Part shown: positions 1-5,157 of the stretch, piece after piece
Numbering within the stretch: position 1 is the first letter of the stretch
Layout: each line of letters opens with the position of its first letter
Source of the DNA: Halieaceae bacterium UBA6060
GTDB lineage: Bacteria; Pseudomonadota; Gammaproteobacteria; Pseudomonadales; Halieaceae
Assembly (NCBI GenBank): GCA_002428935.1
Contig: DIYG01000191.1
Location: 1 to 5,300 of the forward strand
Reading direction: 5' to 3'
Length of the DNA: 5,300 bases
Program-made: the position numbers and the translations under genes
The notes under the pieces: model-generated
What the model saw: the letters and a program-made list of their open reading frames with translations, nothing else
The model's database searches: none
Told to the model about the DNA's origin: nothing

Positions 1-84
1 TTCGCTGGCATCGATGGCCGCCAGGTTGCAGGTGATACTGGTTTTACCGACGCCGCCTTTTTGATTGAACACCACACGCTTCAT
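1..84 (-). CDS. ParA/MinD-family P-loop ATPase, N-terminal fragment
   Basis: Only the first 28 codons are in the window; the rest lies beyond base 1. The translation begins MKRVVFNQKGGVGKTS and continues ITCNLAAIDASE. Residues 9-15 (KGGVGKT) are the deviant Walker A motif of the ParA/MinD/Soj superfamily, with the signature lysine at residue 9 and the nucleotide-binding lysine at residue 14. The motif follows directly after the first beta strand (RVVFNQ), as is normal for the family. These ATPases bind ATP, dimerise and position DNA or protein cargo in the cytoplasm. The ATG at 84 is preceded by GAGGC on the minus strand (94-98) with 9 bases between, and by a good promoter. The fragment is too short to tell a chromosomal ParA from a MinD-like or orphan homologue, and no parB is visible. 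Family assignment is firm; the specific role is unknown. Confidence 0.88.
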   Translation of the reverse strand, partial: MKRVVFNQKGGVGKTSITCNLAAIDASE

Positions 85-122
85 GGGCTTGCTGCCTCGA
101 TAGGGAACCGGGAAGGAGCGTG

Positions 123-151
123 AGTGTAGCCAAGGGGTGTTGAACTGTCAG
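123..151 (-). promoter_or_regulatory. Sigma-70-like promoter for the ParA-family gene
   Basis: Read on the minus strand, CTGACA (146-151, five of six matches to the -35 consensus) is followed after exactly 17 bases by TACACT (123-128, four of six matches to the -10 consensus). Transcription would begin near 115, giving a leader of about 30 bases that contains the GAGGC ribosome binding site. This is the best promoter match in the window. No comparable promoter was found for cinA in the same 135-bp divergent gap. It is a pattern match only. Confidence 0.5.
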
Positions 152-207
152 CCGCAGCCCCCGCGCACGGGACGCCCTGTGTTATTTTGCCCCGCCGTTG
201 ACGCCCA

Positions 208-214
208 GGGAGGG
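208..214 (+). promoter_or_regulatory. Ribosome binding site of cinA
   Basis: GGGAGGG lies 5 bases before the ATG at 220. The next in-frame ATG, at 238, would also give a family-like start just before the LLLTGDEL strand, but it has no such site. This site decides the start in favour of 220. Confidence 0.7.
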
Positions 215-219
215 CACCC

Positions 220-1506
220 ATGACCAATCCAGCTCCGATGGTGCAACTCCTGCTCACCGGTGACGAACTGATGAGCGGGGACACGGTAGACTCCAACTCG
301 GCCCTTATCGCAAGGGAGCTGGCGGTGCTGGGCCTGGTTCCAGCACGACGCATCACGCTGGGCGACGATCCCCAGGCGCTGCGGACCGAGATTCAAGATC
401 TCTGCACTCGAGGCGATGTACTGCTCATCAATGGCGGCCTGGGCCCTACCATCGACGACCTGACGGCGGAGGTACTCGCCCAGGTCGCTGAGGTCCCGTT
501 GGCGGAGCACCCGGAAGCCCTGGAACACCTTGACGCCTGGTGTGAGCGTCGGGGTCTGGCCCTAAATGACGCCAATCGCAAGCAGGCCTTATTGCCCGAG
601 GGTTGCGAGATCCTGCCCAACCCCGTCGGTAGCGCCGTCGGCTTCTGCCTCACGGTCAGCGACTGCCTGGTTCTATGTACCCCCGGCGTGCCTGGAGAAT
701 TGCGGGCGATGCTCAACCCCATCAAAGAGCGTTTGCAGGAGCGCTTCGGAATTCGCGTCCAGCGCCACGTGTTGCGTTTGCAAACCTTTGGTGTGGGCGA
801 ATCCACGGCCCAACAGTTGGTACTGGACGATAAGTCCGACTGGCCCTCTGAGGTAGCCCTGAGTTTTCGGGCCGGAGCCCCGCAACTGGAAATAAAGCTC
901 ACCGTTGATGTTGAAGCGCACCTGCCTCTGCGCCATCAATGTCGGCAGCGCCTGGAAACGCTGTTTGGCGATCACATTGTTGGTGAGGGAGATCGAAAAC
1001 TTGCCGCAGCAGTGATCGATCTGGCCCGGGATCAGGGCAAAACCATCACCACCGCGGAGTCTTGTACCGGCGGTCTCATCGCACAAATGCTCACCCAGAT
1101 ACCGGGCTCATCGGATGTGTTTCCCGGCGGCATCGTGTCTTACGCCAACGAGGTTAAGGCATCCCTCCTGAGCGTCTCGGATACCACGCTGACGGAGCAC
1201 GGCGCCGTAAGTGAAGCCACGGTGCGGGAAATGGTCCAGGGAGCCCTCAAGGCGACTGGCGCGGATCTCGGCGTCGCGGTATCCGGTGTCGCCGGCCCCG
1301 GCGGTGGCAGCGCCGATAAACCCGTCGGCACCGTGTGGCTGGCCTGGGGGGATAGTGACACGGTGGAGACGGTCTGCCTTCACTGGCCCCTGGAACGGGT
1401 GCTCTTTCAAACCATGGTCGCCGCGGCGGGCCTGGATGTGTTGCGCCGGCGCCTTCTTGGGATTCCGGAGCAATCCTTTTACCTTCGTCAGCGGCGCATC
1501 AGTTGA
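220..1506 (+). CDS. cinA: CinA: MoCF-like domain fused to nicotinamide-nucleotide amidohydrolase (PncC) domain
   Basis: The product is a 428-residue cytoplasmic protein with the usual two-domain CinA layout and length. Residues 8 to about 175 form the molybdopterin-binding-like (COG1058) domain, with TGDEL at 13-17, NGGLGPTIDDLT at 71-82, PNPVGSAVGF at 133-142 and TPGVPGE at 154-160. After a linker region, residues about 258-415 form the CinA C-terminal (PncC, COG1546) domain. That domain carries TAESCTGG at 278-285 with the conserved serine at 281, VSYANEVK at 306-313, SGVAGPGGGS at 355-364 and KPVGTVW at 367-373. In characterised members the C-terminal domain deamidates nicotinamide mononucleotide to nicotinic acid mononucleotide in pyridine-nucleotide recycling, and the N-terminal domain can have ADP-ribose pyrophosphatase activity. 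All hallmark motifs are present, so it is probably active. The older competence/damage-inducible name comes from homologues next to recA; no recA is seen here. The gene appears monocistronic, divergent from the ParA gene and convergent with pdxH. Confidence 0.96.
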   Translation: MTNPAPMVQLLLTGDELMSGDTVDSNSALIARELAVLGLVPARRITLGDDPQALRTEIQDLCTRGDVLLINGGLGPTIDDLTAEVLAQVAEVPLAEHPEALEHLDAWCERRGLALNDANRKQALLPEGCEILPNPVGSAVGFCLTVSDCLVLCTPGVPGELRAMLNPIKERLQERFGIRVQRHVLRLQTFGVGESTAQQLVLDDKSDWPSEVALSFRAGAPQLEIKLTVDVEAHLPLRHQCRQRLETLFGDHIVGEGDRKLAAAVIDLARDQGKTITTAESCTGGLIAQMLTQIPGSSDVFPGGIVSYANEVKASLLSVSDTTLTEHGAVSEATVREMVQGALKATGADLGVAVSGVAGPGGGSADKPVGTVWLAWGDSDTVETVCLHWPLERVLFQTMVAAAGLDVLRRRLLGIPEQSFYLRQRRIS

Positions 1507-1547
1507 GGCGATTGACCCGACCTTGCATTGGGGTCGAGAGGGCTATT

Positions 1548-1607
1548 GTTTGGAAAGCTTGAGTTTGGAAGGCTTAAGCTTGAACGGCTCGGGATTGCAG
1601 GGTTTGG
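1548..1607. repeat. Degenerate 15-bp tandem repeat, about four units
   Basis: The first two units are clear: GTTTGGAAAGCTTGA at 1548-1562 and GTTTGGAAGGCTTAA at 1563-1577, identical at 13 of 15 positions and directly adjacent. The next two 15-base blocks, 1578-1592 and 1593-1607, match the second unit at 9 of 15 positions each and keep the same register, which suggests decayed copies. It lies in the non-coding gap after cinA. Because the unit is a multiple of three, every frame across it gives a five-residue periodic peptide by default. The outer two copies are less certain than the inner pair. Confidence 0.55.
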
Positions 1608-1611
1608 GCAT

Positions 1612-1629
1612 ACGAGCTCCCGAGCTCGT
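1612..1629. repeat. Perfect inverted repeat, 8-bp arms
   Basis: ACGAGCTC (1612-1619) and GAGCTCGT (1622-1629) are exact reverse complements separated by CC. As RNA this gives a GC-rich hairpin of 7 bp with a 4-base loop on either strand. It lies 20 bases past the pdxH stop and about 106 bases past the cinA stop, a suitable place for a bidirectional transcript end, but there is no downstream T run. The right arm region CCCGAGC (1619-1625) can also pair with GCTCGGG (1587-1593) inside the tandem repeat, so an alternative fold exists. It could be a weak terminator, an RNA-stabilising 3' stem or a protein site. Confidence 0.5.
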
Positions 1630-1648
1630 GGGGTTATAGGATCAATAC

Positions 1649-2290
1649 TTAAGGCTGAAGCTGTTCGATACGCCAGGCTTCTCCCTCACGATGGTAACGA
1701 AAACGATCGTGCAGCCGATTTTCGCCCCCTTGCCAAAACTCAATGCGCTCTGGCCGTACCCGATACCCGCCCCAAAAGTCCGGCATGGGTACCTCACCAT
1801 CGGCAAACTTTTTCCGCAGCTTGCGTACCTCTTCTTCCAGCAGTGCTCGTTTGGCGATGGGACGACTCTGCTTTGATGCCCAGGCGGCGATTTGACTCTC
1901 TCGGGGTCGCGACAGAAAGTAGGTCGCAGACTCCGTGAGACTCATGCGCTGAGCCACCCCCCCAACAATGACCTGGCGATCCAACTCATTCCAGGGAAAG
2001 AGCAGTGAAACTCTGGGCTCCTGCGCCATGGCCTGAGCTTTATCGCTACCGAAGTTGGTGTAAAACACAAAGCCGGTGTCGGAAAGCCCCTTGAGCAACA
2101 CCAGGCGCTGCCAGGGCCGACCCTGCTCATCGATGGTAGACAGGGCCATGGCCGTAGGGTCCGCGAGCCCGGCCCTTACCGCCTGGTCTAGCCAACGCTC
2201 AAACTGGCGGACCGGTGAAGTATCGAGATCCCCAAGACTCAACCCGCCCGCCGTGTACTCCCGACGATGGGTCTCATAGCTACCGGTCAT
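1649..2290 (-). CDS. pdxH: Pyridoxine/pyridoxamine 5'-phosphate oxidase PdxH
   Basis: The 213-residue product matches the E. coli enzyme (218 residues) along its whole length. PdxH is a cytoplasmic FMN flavoprotein that oxidises pyridoxine or pyridoxamine 5'-phosphate with oxygen to give pyridoxal 5'-phosphate. Visible landmarks are the FMN-binding strand RLVLLK (62-67), FYTNFGSDKA (76-85), the PLP-contact segment YFLSRPRES (Tyr124, Arg128, Ser132), and the C-terminal block FWGGYRV, IEFWQGG, NRLHDRF. The last block contains Arg192 and His194, equivalent to the E. coli active-site Arg197 and His199. By motif alignment with the E. coli enzyme, the position of its FMN-contact Arg88 is Asp83 here, while Lys84 and Gln106 are kept. 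The gene starts 15 bases after the lipoprotein stop codon and is probably the last gene of a three-gene operon. Confidence 0.96.
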   Translation of the reverse strand: MTGSYETHRREYTAGGLSLGDLDTSPVRQFERWLDQAVRAGLADPTAMALSTIDEQGRPWQRLVLLKGLSDTGFVFYTNFGSDKAQAMAQEPRVSLLFPWNELDRQVIVGGVAQRMSLTESATYFLSRPRESQIAAWASKQSRPIAKRALLEEEVRKLRKKFADGEVPMPDFWGGYRVRPERIEFWQGGENRLHDRFRYHREGEAWRIEQLQP

Positions 2291-2301
2291 CGTCAGTCCG
2301 T

Positions 2302-2308
2302 TCCTTTA
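2302..2308 (-). promoter_or_regulatory. pdxH ribosome binding site overlapping the upstream stop codon
   Basis: On the minus strand the lipoprotein stop TAA (2306-2308) runs into AGGA, so that TAAAGGA serves as both stop and Shine-Dalgarno. Eleven bases then separate it from the pdxH ATG at 2290. This arrangement supports co-transcription and possibly translational coupling. The spacing is slightly long. Confidence 0.55.
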
Positions 2309-2875
2309 GGCCTCAGGGGGGAAGGGTGCCAGGACCAATTTCGCTGCCTTAGCCCGGTTTTGCGCCGCCTGATCGGGGTCCGGTTGTGCTTTGAGACGCG
2401 ACTGAATCGTCGAGCGCCATACGGAGCGATTTCGGTTGGGGTCGATGAGATCGACAATGAAGGTACCCTCGGTGTATGTGCGCACGCTTACATCGGACAC
2501 CGGCGGACCGCAGCGCCAGCAGTTATAGGCGCTGGAGGCGTTGTAGGAACGAATATCGGTTTTCTCGCGAGTCACAAGATGCCAGGACAGATAAAGGTCG
2601 GCCTTCGACCGATCCTCCACCACTCCGTAGCCGCGATTCGCCAGCTCCGTAGCCAAAGCCTCGTTGATGCGATCCACCTGCAGGTCACTGATCAGGGTTT
2701 CGGCTTTCATGGTCCGATCCACCGGGAGAATGGCCAGAGTCTGCACATCGCCAAAGTCGTAGCTGTCGTCGAAATCGCTGAACGCTTCAATAGGTGTGCT
2801 ACCGCAACCGGCGAGAAACATCATCAGACCCACACCCGCAATGAGTGATGTGAGGGAGCGCAAGGGCGAAGTCAT
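2306..2875 (-). CDS. DUF4136-type outer-membrane lipoprotein
   Basis: The product is 189 residues long and begins with a lipoprotein signal peptide. Arginine at 6 precedes a hydrophobic stretch at about 8-22 and a lipobox LAGC with the lipidated cysteine at 24. Position +2 is glycine, not aspartate, so sorting to the outer membrane is expected. The body fits the DUF4136 pattern: an N-terminal F-x-D-F/Y segment with a strand (VQTLAILP), a helix (DRINEALATELANRGYGVVEDRSKADLYLSW) and the C-terminal block GTFIVDLIDPNRNRSVWRSTIQSRL (137-161). The function of this family is unknown. Two cysteines in NCWRCGPP (119 and 122) form a CxxC pair in the middle of the domain. The frame stays open upstream to 3031, but the ATG at 2875 is preferred because it places the lipobox correctly and has AGGAAA (2882-2887) 6 bases before it. 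Confidence 0.85.
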   Translation of the reverse strand: MTSPLRSLTSLIAGVGLMMFLAGCGSTPIEAFSDFDDSYDFGDVQTLAILPVDRTMKAETLISDLQVDRINEALATELANRGYGVVEDRSKADLYLSWHLVTREKTDIRSYNASSAYNCWRCGPPVSDVSVRTYTEGTFIVDLIDPNRNRSVWRSTIQSRLKAQPDPDQAAQNRAKAAKLVLAPFPPEA

Positions 2876-2917
2876 AAGGGCTTTCCTAACTTGAAGCGAC
2901 GAGAAACCAGATCGGCG

Positions 2918-2923
2918 AGTATA
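2918..2923 (-). promoter_or_regulatory. Possible internal -10 element before the lipoprotein gene
   Basis: On the minus strand TATACT (five of six matches to the -10 consensus) lies 42 bases before the lipoprotein start, right after the stop codon of the preceding small gene. No good -35 hexamer is found at 16-18 bases upstream. It could give extra transcription of the lipoprotein and pdxH genes, or be chance. Confidence 0.25.
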
Positions 2924-2924
2924 G

Positions 2925-3224
2925 TCAATCGCTGGTACTGGGAGATACCGGCGCGCGCCGCTGATACAGGGGCAATTCGGGGAAGGGATGGCTGTTACGC
3001 CAGGCGGACCCCAGTTCATCAACCAAACCATGGCCCCAGACGCTCGTTACGGTCGTCTCCAGGAGAGCATCGAGCTCCTCCTCCGTGGCAAGGCCCTCCA
3101 GAACAAGGGCCTCAAAGAGTCCTTCCAGACGGAGCCGGGCCCCGGGAGGCAGGTCGTCGCCCGCCTTGAGGCGATGCAAGTAGGCCTCCAGTCGCCGCTC
3201 GATCTCTGCCCGTACGCCGCTCAT
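2925..3224 (-). CDS. Uncharacterised 99-residue acidic, helical protein
   Basis: I do not recognise a named family. The protein begins MSGVRAEIERRLEAYL and has no signal peptide or membrane segment, so it is probably cytoplasmic. Residues 1-60 look almost wholly helical and charged, with a DDLPPGARLRLEGLFEALVLEGLATEEELDALLE core. The C-terminal third has SAWRNSHPFPELPLYQRRAPVSPSTSD, whose aromatic and proline spacing looks like a conserved tail. It is the first gene of the likely operon with the lipoprotein (49-bp gap) and pdxH. The frame stays open far upstream into the antisense of ggt. I chose the ATG at 3224 because GGAT lies 6 bases before it (3231-3234) and codons such as CTA, ACA and ATA upstream look non-coding. 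It also leaves an 87-bp gap to the divergent ggt. Other possible starts are ATGs at 3263 and 3308. The reading frame is likely real; its function is unknown. Confidence 0.72.
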   Translation of the reverse strand: MSGVRAEIERRLEAYLHRLKAGDDLPPGARLRLEGLFEALVLEGLATEEELDALLETTVTSVWGHGLVDELGSAWRNSHPFPELPLYQRRAPVSPSTSD

Positions 3225-3252
3225 CTGTCCATCCACTATCTGCGACCGTGTC

Positions 3253-3281
3253 TTGGGCTGCATGCCCAGTCGCGGTAGAGT
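3253..3281 (+). promoter_or_regulatory. Weak promoter candidate with overlapping inverted repeat, ggt upstream region
   Basis: TTGGGC (3253-3258) and TAGAGT (3276-3281) are spaced by exactly 17 bases and match the sigma-70 hexamers at three and four of six positions. The inverted repeat TGGGC-TGCAT-GCCCA (3254-3268) covers the -35 hexamer and could be an operator in this divergent gap. Each signal alone is weak. Confidence 0.28.
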
Positions 3282-3311
3282 CTGCCATTCCTTTCCCAAG
3301 AGCTCCATTTC

Positions 3312-5078
3312 ATGCTGCGCCAGTTTTTCCTTTACCTCCGCACCCTGATATCTGTTTGGCTGTCTATGACAGTCCTCTGCTCCTTCGCTGTGCCCGCCCT
3401 TGGACAAAGCAGCAGCGCGGAAAAGATGCCCATCATCGACTATCAGCATCGCTTTCTGCCGACCGTCGGTCAGACCGGCATGGTGGTGTCCCCCGAGCAG
3501 CTCGCGGCGGAAGTCGGCCTGGAGATTTTGCGAGAGGGCGGGAATGCGGTGGATGCCGCGGTGGCGACGGGATTTGCTCTGGCCGTGACCTACCCGCGCG
3601 CAGGCAATCTCGCTGGCGGTGGTTTCATGCTGATACACCTTGCCGAAAGCGATCAGCAAACCCTCATCGACTACCGTGAGACCGCGCCGAAAGCAGCGGA
3701 CCGGGACCTGTTTCTCGGCGCCGACGGATCCGTTGATCGCATGCGCGAGTTTTTCAGTCACGCCTCCGCAGGGGTTCCCGGCACCGTTGATGGGCTTTTA
3801 CTGGCGCTGGAACGCTACGGAACCCTGCCCCGAGAGAAGGTTCTCGCGCCGGCAATTCGCCTGGCAAAGAAGGGTTTTCCCGTTTCCTTTGCCATGCACT
3901 ATGAATTCGATCGTCGAGCAGAACGCCTGGCCATGAACCCCGAGGCCAAGCGTTTGTTTCTAAACGCCGACGGCAGCGCGCCGGCCATCGGTGTGAGCTT
4001 TACCCAACCGGAGCTTGCCTGGACCCTGGAACAGATTTCCGCCGAGGGCCGGGACGGATTTTACGCAGGCCCCGTCGCTGACCGTATCGTTGCCGAGATG
4101 GAGCGGGGAAATGGCCTGATCAGCCTGGAAGATCTCAGCGCCTATCACGCTCTGGAGCGGGAGCCGGTGCGCGGTACGTTTCGGGACTTTGAAGTCGTCG
4201 CCACACCGCCCCCGTCCTCCGGCGGAATTCACATTATTCAGATTCTCAACATTCTCGAGGGCTATGACCTGCAGGCCCTGGGGCACAACAGTGCCGCCTA
4301 TCTGCATCTACTCATCGAAAGCATGAAACTCGCCTACGCGGACCGCAGCCAGTACCTCGGCGATCCCGACTTTGCCCCGGTGCCCGTAGAACAGTTGCTC
4401 GATAAAGCCTATGCAAAACGCCTCCGCGCTAGCATCGACCCCGATCGCGCCCGCCCCTCCGAGGAGATCAAACCAGGTACGGTGCTCACGCCCGAGGGCA
4501 GCGATACCACCCACTACACCGTCGCCGATGCCGCAGGGAACGTGGTTTCAAATACCTACACCCTGAATTTCAGCTTTGGCTCCCACATTGCCGTACCCGG
4601 AACGGGCATGTTGCTCAACAATGAAATGGCCGACTTCGCGGCCCAGCCCGGTAAGGCCAATGCCTACGGGCTGGTACAGGGCGAGGCCAATGCCATCGAG
4701 CCGCGTAAACGCCCGCTGTCCTCCATGACCCCCACCATGGTGTTCCGCGACGGCAGGCCGTGGCTGGCAACGGGCTCTCCCGGCGGTAGCGTCATCATCA
4801 CCACGGTACTCCAGACCCTTCTCAATGCAATGGCCTTTGATATGAACGTCGCCACCGCCGGTGCCGCCGCGCGGCTTCACCATCAATGGCTTCCGGACCG
4901 TGTGCGGGCGGAACAGGGTTTCAGCCCTGACACCTTGCGCCTCCTCGAGGCCCTCGGCCACGATATCGAGATTGGTAAGCGCACCCTGGGACGAACCCAA
5001 TCGATTATGCTGGAGAACGGCTATCTGTATGGCGCTACGGATAATCGACGGCCGGGTGGTTGGGTCGCAACGTATTGA
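3312..5078 (+). CDS. ggt: Gamma-glutamyltranspeptidase (glutathione hydrolase) precursor
   Basis: The 588-residue precursor corresponds to the 580-residue E. coli GGT with a constant offset of +8 at the active-site motifs. Residues 1-31 form a signal peptide (Arg3, Arg10, hydrophobic 11-29, likely cleavage after ALG), so the enzyme acts in the periplasm. It splits the gamma-glutamyl bond of glutathione and related peptides by hydrolysis or transfer. The proenzyme cleaves itself before Thr399 in DTTHYTV, giving a large subunit and a 190-residue small subunit that starts with the catalytic threonine. Landmarks include GGNAVDAAVATGFALAV (76-92), the substrate-carboxylate arginine in DYRETAP (Arg122), TYTLN (415-419), NNEMADF with Asp441, the lid-loop Tyr452, PLSSMTPT with Ser470 and Ser471, and the oxyanion glycines 491-492 in GSPGGS. 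These are the residues needed for activity, and the lid loop marks it as E. coli-like. The ATG at 3312 gives a proper signal peptide; AAGAG (3298-3302) is its weak ribosome binding site. The gene stands alone, divergent from the operon at 1649-3224. Confidence 0.96.
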   Translation: MLRQFFLYLRTLISVWLSMTVLCSFAVPALGQSSSAEKMPIIDYQHRFLPTVGQTGMVVSPEQLAAEVGLEILREGGNAVDAAVATGFALAVTYPRAGNLAGGGFMLIHLAESDQQTLIDYRETAPKAADRDLFLGADGSVDRMREFFSHASAGVPGTVDGLLLALERYGTLPREKVLAPAIRLAKKGFPVSFAMHYEFDRRAERLAMNPEAKRLFLNADGSAPAIGVSFTQPELAWTLEQISAEGRDGFYAGPVADRIVAEMERGNGLISLEDLSAYHALEREPVRGTFRDFEVVATPPPSSGGIHIIQILNILEGYDLQALGHNSAAYLHLLIESMKLAYADRSQYLGDPDFAPVPVEQLLDKAYAKRLRASIDPDRARPSEEIKPGTVLTPEGSDTTHYTVADAAGNVVSNTYTLNFSFGSHIAVPGTGMLLNNEMADFAAQPGKANAYGLVQGEANAIEPRKRPLSSMTPTMVFRDGRPWLATGSPGGSVIITTVLQTLLNAMAFDMNVATAGAAARLHHQWLPDRVRAEQGFSPDTLRLLEALGHDIEIGKRTLGRTQSIMLENGYLYGATDNRRPGGWVATY

Positions 5079-5105
5079 CGGGAAATGAACCGCACGGCCC
5101 CTTAT

Positions 5106-5134
5106 CTGTCTCATGAGCCACCAGCCGCTATAGT
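5106..5134 (+). promoter_or_regulatory. Possible promoter for the truncated exported-protein gene
   Basis: TATAGT (5129-5134) matches five of six bases of the -10 consensus. The hexamer 17 bases upstream, CTGTCT (5106-5111), matches the -35 at only three positions. Transcription would begin near 5141, just ahead of a GAGGT ribosome binding site. The -10 is good and the -35 poor. Confidence 0.35.
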
Positions 5135-5148
5135 GCGTAGAGGACCTT

Positions 5149-5153
5149 GAGGT
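5149..5153 (+). promoter_or_regulatory. Ribosome binding site for a probable TTG start
   Basis: GAGGT lies 4 bases before a TTG at 5158. It is the only strong Shine-Dalgarno in this spacer, and no in-frame ATG exists between the stop codon at 5131 and the window end. It therefore favours TTG 5158 over the GTG at 5170. Confidence 0.45.
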
Positions 5154-5157
5154 ATTT

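Larger units (their letters stand above)
1507..1648. other. Spacer between convergent cinA and pdxH
   Basis: This 142-bp gap lies between the stop codons of two convergent genes, where termination for both strands is expected. It holds a weak stem just after cinA (CGACC at 1518-1522 pairing with GGTCG at 1532-1536), the 15-bp tandem repeat and the 8-bp inverted repeat listed separately. Neither stem is followed by a T tract on either strand, so no classical intrinsic terminator can be called. Termination may be Rho-dependent or may use an imperfect hairpin. Open frames running through the gap show no sign of being genes. Confidence 0.6.

Noticed and set aside
140..186. Possible cinA promoter using TTGAAC (140-145) and a TGTTAT-like -10 near 180
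   Set aside because: The spacing is about 34 bases, far from 17, and no -35 fits the later hexamer.
1514..1536. Intrinsic terminator right after cinA
   Set aside because: The possible stem is only 5 bp with a 9-base loop and is not followed by a T run.
1211..1639. Plus-strand frame overlapping the cinA end and running through the spacer, with a pentapeptide-like tail
   Set aside because: Its first two thirds are an out-of-frame reading of the cinA PncC domain. The periodic tail follows automatically from the 15-bp DNA repeat, so it is not called a gene.
1528..1938. Plus-strand frame through the spacer and antisense to pdxH
   Set aside because: It is opposite the conserved C-terminal half of pdxH, has no family features, and its N-terminal periodicity again comes from the tandem repeat.
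2267..2848. 193-residue plus-strand frame opposite the lipoprotein gene
   Set aside because: The minus strand here carries a signal peptide, a lipobox and DUF4136 sequence features, so the plus-strand frame is a shadow.
2876..3031. Longer N-terminus for the DUF4136 lipoprotein
   Set aside because: It would bury the signal peptide and lipobox 52 residues into the protein and overlap the small gene at 2925-3224. The ATG at 2875 has its own ribosome binding site.
3225..3761. Upstream extension of the small minus-strand gene to a 278-residue frame
   Set aside because: Most of the extension is antisense to the conserved N-terminal part of ggt, and its composition (rich in His, Arg and Gly) looks like a GC-rich shadow. 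Only the part below 3224 reads like a protein.
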